A stretch of DNA of 15,038 nucleotides. Origin: JBDTNQ01 sp039933635 (lineage in GTDB: Bacteria > Acidobacteriota > Vicinamibacteria > Vicinamibacterales > SCN-69-37). Numbering within the stretch: position 1 is the first letter of the stretch; the number at the start of each line of letters is the position of its first letter. Location of the stretch: contig JBDTNQ010000110.1 in assembly GCA_039933635.1 (NCBI GenBank), positions 1-15,038 on the forward strand. The letters are read 5' to 3'. Both the position numbers and the translations under genes were made by a program. Shown here piece after piece: positions 13,388 through 15,038 of this stretch. Below the pieces are notes generated by a model. That model did not search any database. It had not been told where the DNA came from and saw only the letters and a program-made list of their open reading frames with translations.

Positions 13388-15038
13388 TGCCCTCTCTATT
13401 TAACACCAGGCTGCCGTGTTCCGCGTCGACGGAGACCACGTCGCCCTCGTGAAACTCCCCGTTGAGCACGGCCAGGGCGAGTGGATCGAGCAGCCGTCGC
13501 TGCAGCGTGCGCTTCAGCGGCCGCGCGCCGTAGACCGGGTCGTAGCCCTCCGCAATCAGCGCGTCCCGGGCTGCCGAACTCAGCTCGACGCGCAGTTTGC
13601 GGTCTTCCAGCCGCTTCATCAGGCCCTGCAGCTGGATGTCGATGATCTGGCGAATATCCTCGCGGCTCAACGCGTGGAAGAAGATCACGTCGTCGATCCG
13701 ATTGAGGAACTCGGGCTTGAAGTGCTGCCGGAGGGCCTCGGTCAGCTCCCGGCGCACGCCTTCGTCGAGGTCCGTCTGGCCGCGCAAGGCGCGTTCGGCG
13801 ATGAACTGGCTCCCGACGTTGGAGGTCATGATGATGACCGCGTTCCGGAAATCGACCGTGCGGCCCTTGCCATCCGTCAGACGGCCGTCGTCGAGAAGCT
13901 GAAGCATCACGTTCAGGACCTCGGGGTGCGCTTTCTCGATCTCGTCGAAGAGCACCACGGCGTACGGCCGCCGCCGGACGGCCTCGGTGAGCTGGCCGGC
14001 TTCCTCGTAGCCCACGTAGCCCGGGGGCGCGCCGATCAGCCGGGACGCCGTGTGCTTCTCCTGATACTCCGACATGTCGATTCGGACCATGGCGTGTTCG
14101 TCGTCGAACAGAAATCCCGCTAATGCACGGGCCAGTTCGGTCTTGCCGACCCCTGTCGGGCCCAGAAAGATGAAACTGCCGAGCGGACGATTCGGATCCT
14201 GCAGACCCGCGCGCGCGCGACGAATCGCGTTCGCCACGGCCACGACGGCTTCATCCTGGCCGACGATCCGTTGGTGCAGCCGATCTTCCATGTGGATGAG
14301 CTTCTGCACTTCCCCCTCCATCAGGCGGCTGACGGGAATGTGCGTCCAGCGCGACACGACCTCGGCGATATCCTCCTCGTCGACCTGCTCCTTGAGCATG
14401 GTTGGGGCCTCGCCGGCCGGCTGTTCGTGTTCTTGAATCTGGCGCTCGAGTTCCGGGATGCGGCCGTACTGGAGCTCGGACGCCTTCGCGTAATCGCCGG
14501 TGCGCTGGGCGTTCGCGAACTCGGTCCGCAGCCCCTCGAGTTCTTCTTTTTGGGCGCGGGCGCCCTGAATGGCGCTCTTTTCGTTCTGCCACTGCGCCGC
14601 CAAACGCGTGCGCGTTTCCTTGAGGTCCGCCATCTCGCGCTCGAGCTTGGCCAGCCGCTCTTTCGACGCGGGATCCGACTCCTTGCGCAAGGCTTCGCGT
14701 TCGATCTCGAGCTGCATGATGCGGCGCTCGACTTCGTCGAGCTCGGCCGGCATCGAGTCGATCTCCATGCGAAGACGCGAGGCGGCCTCGTCGATGAGGT
14801 CGATCGCTTTGTCGGGCAGGAAGCGGTCGGCAATGTAGCGATGTGAGAGCACCGCCGCTGCGACGAGGGCGGAGTCCTTGAACTTGACGCCGTGATGGAT
14901 CTCGTACCGCTCGCGCAGGCCGCGCAGGATGCTGATCGTGTCCTCGACGCTCGGTTCACCGACCTGCACCGGCTGGAACCGCCGTTCGAGCGCGGCGTCC
15001 TTCTCGATGTACTTGCGGTATTCATCCAGTGTCGTCGC
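13371..15038 (-). CDS. clpB: Chaperone ClpB (disaggregase), 5' end outside window
   Basis: The C-terminal 555 residues of ClpB, the AAA+ disaggregase that rescues aggregated proteins with DnaK. The reading runs off the window edge at 15038, so roughly 310 N-terminal residues, including the N-domain and the first Walker A, are missing; the GTG at 14969 is an internal codon, not the start. Visible parts in order are the end of the first ATPase domain (TTLDEYRKYIEKDAALERRF, fragment residues 2-21) and the coiled-coil middle domain (about 98-213) that contacts DnaK. The second ATPase domain follows, with Walker A GPTGVGKT (293-300, bases 14139-14162), pore loop GYVGYE (340-345), Walker B VVLFDE (361-366) and sensor region TSNVGS, then the D2-small domain with the GARPLKR arginine motif. 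The middle domain separates it from ClpA/ClpC. It leads the clpB-ftsH operon; its promoter and any heat-shock operator lie outside. Confidence 0.96.
   Translation of the reverse strand, partial: ATTLDEYRKYIEKDAALERRFQPVQVGEPSVEDTISILRGLRERYEIHHGVKFKDSALVAAAVLSHRYIADRFLPDKAIDLIDEAASRLRMEIDSMPAELDEVERRIMQLEIEREALRKESDPASKERLAKLEREMADLKETRTRLAAQWQNEKSAIQGARAQKEELEGLRTEFANAQRTGDYAKASELQYGRIPELERQIQEHEQPAGEAPTMLKEQVDEEDIAEVVSRWTHIPVSRLMEGEVQKLIHMEDRLHQRIVGQDEAVVAVANAIRRARAGLQDPNRPLGSFIFLGPTGVGKTELARALAGFLFDDEHAMVRIDMSEYQEKHTASRLIGAPPGYVGYEEAGQLTEAVRRRPYAVVLFDEIEKAHPEVLNVMLQLLDDGRLTDGKGRTVDFRNAVIIMTSNVGSQFIAERALRGQTDLDEGVRRELTEALRQHFKPEFLNRIDDVIFFHALSREDIRQIIDIQLQGLMKRLEDRKLRVELSSAARDALIAEGYDPVYGARPLKRTLQRRLLDPLALAVLNGEFHEGDVVSVDAEHGSLVLNREGNASRR

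Noticed and set aside
12335..13465. Plus-strand 376-codon reading antisense to ftsH and the clpB end
   Set aside because: His/Glu/Arg-rich without recognisable motif, exactly opposite to conserved FtsH codons; typical antisense shadow in GC-rich DNA.
14969..14969. GTG start for a shorter ClpB-like protein
   Set aside because: Conserved ClpB sequence continues upstream to the window edge, so this is an internal valine codon.
1..15038. CRISPR arrays, transposons, prophage or toxin-antitoxin/defence genes
   Set aside because: No regularly spaced repeats, transposase motifs, integrase or typical small paired genes were seen; every long conserved reading is a housekeeping or regulatory family.

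Overview
The window is a compact, GC-rich bacterial chromosomal segment of mostly housekeeping genes on two converging strands. No tRNA, rRNA, CRISPR array, insertion sequence or phage gene is visible. The mix of a zinc-finger anti-sigma/ECF module, a solitary glcD-type oxidase, high GC and fused MFS/spermidine-synthase proteins would fit a soil bacterium such as a Vicinamibacteria-like Acidobacteriota. That placement is an inference from general gene content and has not been tested by any search.

Plus strand, 84-1848: a three-gene envelope-stress-type operon encoding an ECF sigma factor, a membrane anti-sigma factor with an HX3CX2C zinc-binding motif, and a secreted helical protein with LTxxQ-like motifs (Spy/CpxP/CnrX-like). 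The genes are joined by two 4-base stop/start overlaps (ATGA, GTGA). The likely logic is that the anti-sigma factor holds the sigma factor at the membrane and the periplasmic protein monitors or buffers envelope stress.

Plus strand, 1901-7115: a second operon. It runs from a secreted protein of unknown function to recG (replication-fork helicase), rsmD (16S rRNA G966 methyltransferase), coaD (coenzyme A synthesis) and a glcD-like FAD oxidase, with gaps of 22 bases or fewer. The rsmD-coaD pair is widely conserved in bacteria. A small CoA_binding_2 protein (7214-7582) and rho (7698-9137) follow. rho has a candidate extended -10 promoter, a leader with a hairpin, and a C-rich, G-poor tract that could be a Rho-loading site for autoregulation. 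A clear intrinsic terminator lies just after rho.

Minus strand, 15038 down to 9205: clpB (5' end outside the window), ftsH, and a fused membrane-transporter-like/spermidine-synthase-like protein. The genes overlap by 17 and 11 bases, so they look like one transcription unit for protein quality control plus a divergent membrane enzyme of unknown substrate. It converges on rho at about 9140-9200.

I did not find a clearly new biological system. The points most worth a second look are the rho leader, the degenerate aminopropyltransferase domain tied to clpB-ftsH, the His/Cys-free third member of the sigma operon, the unrecognised secreted protein ahead of recG, and two genes whose -10-like boxes sit 6 bases before the ATG as if their transcripts were leaderless.
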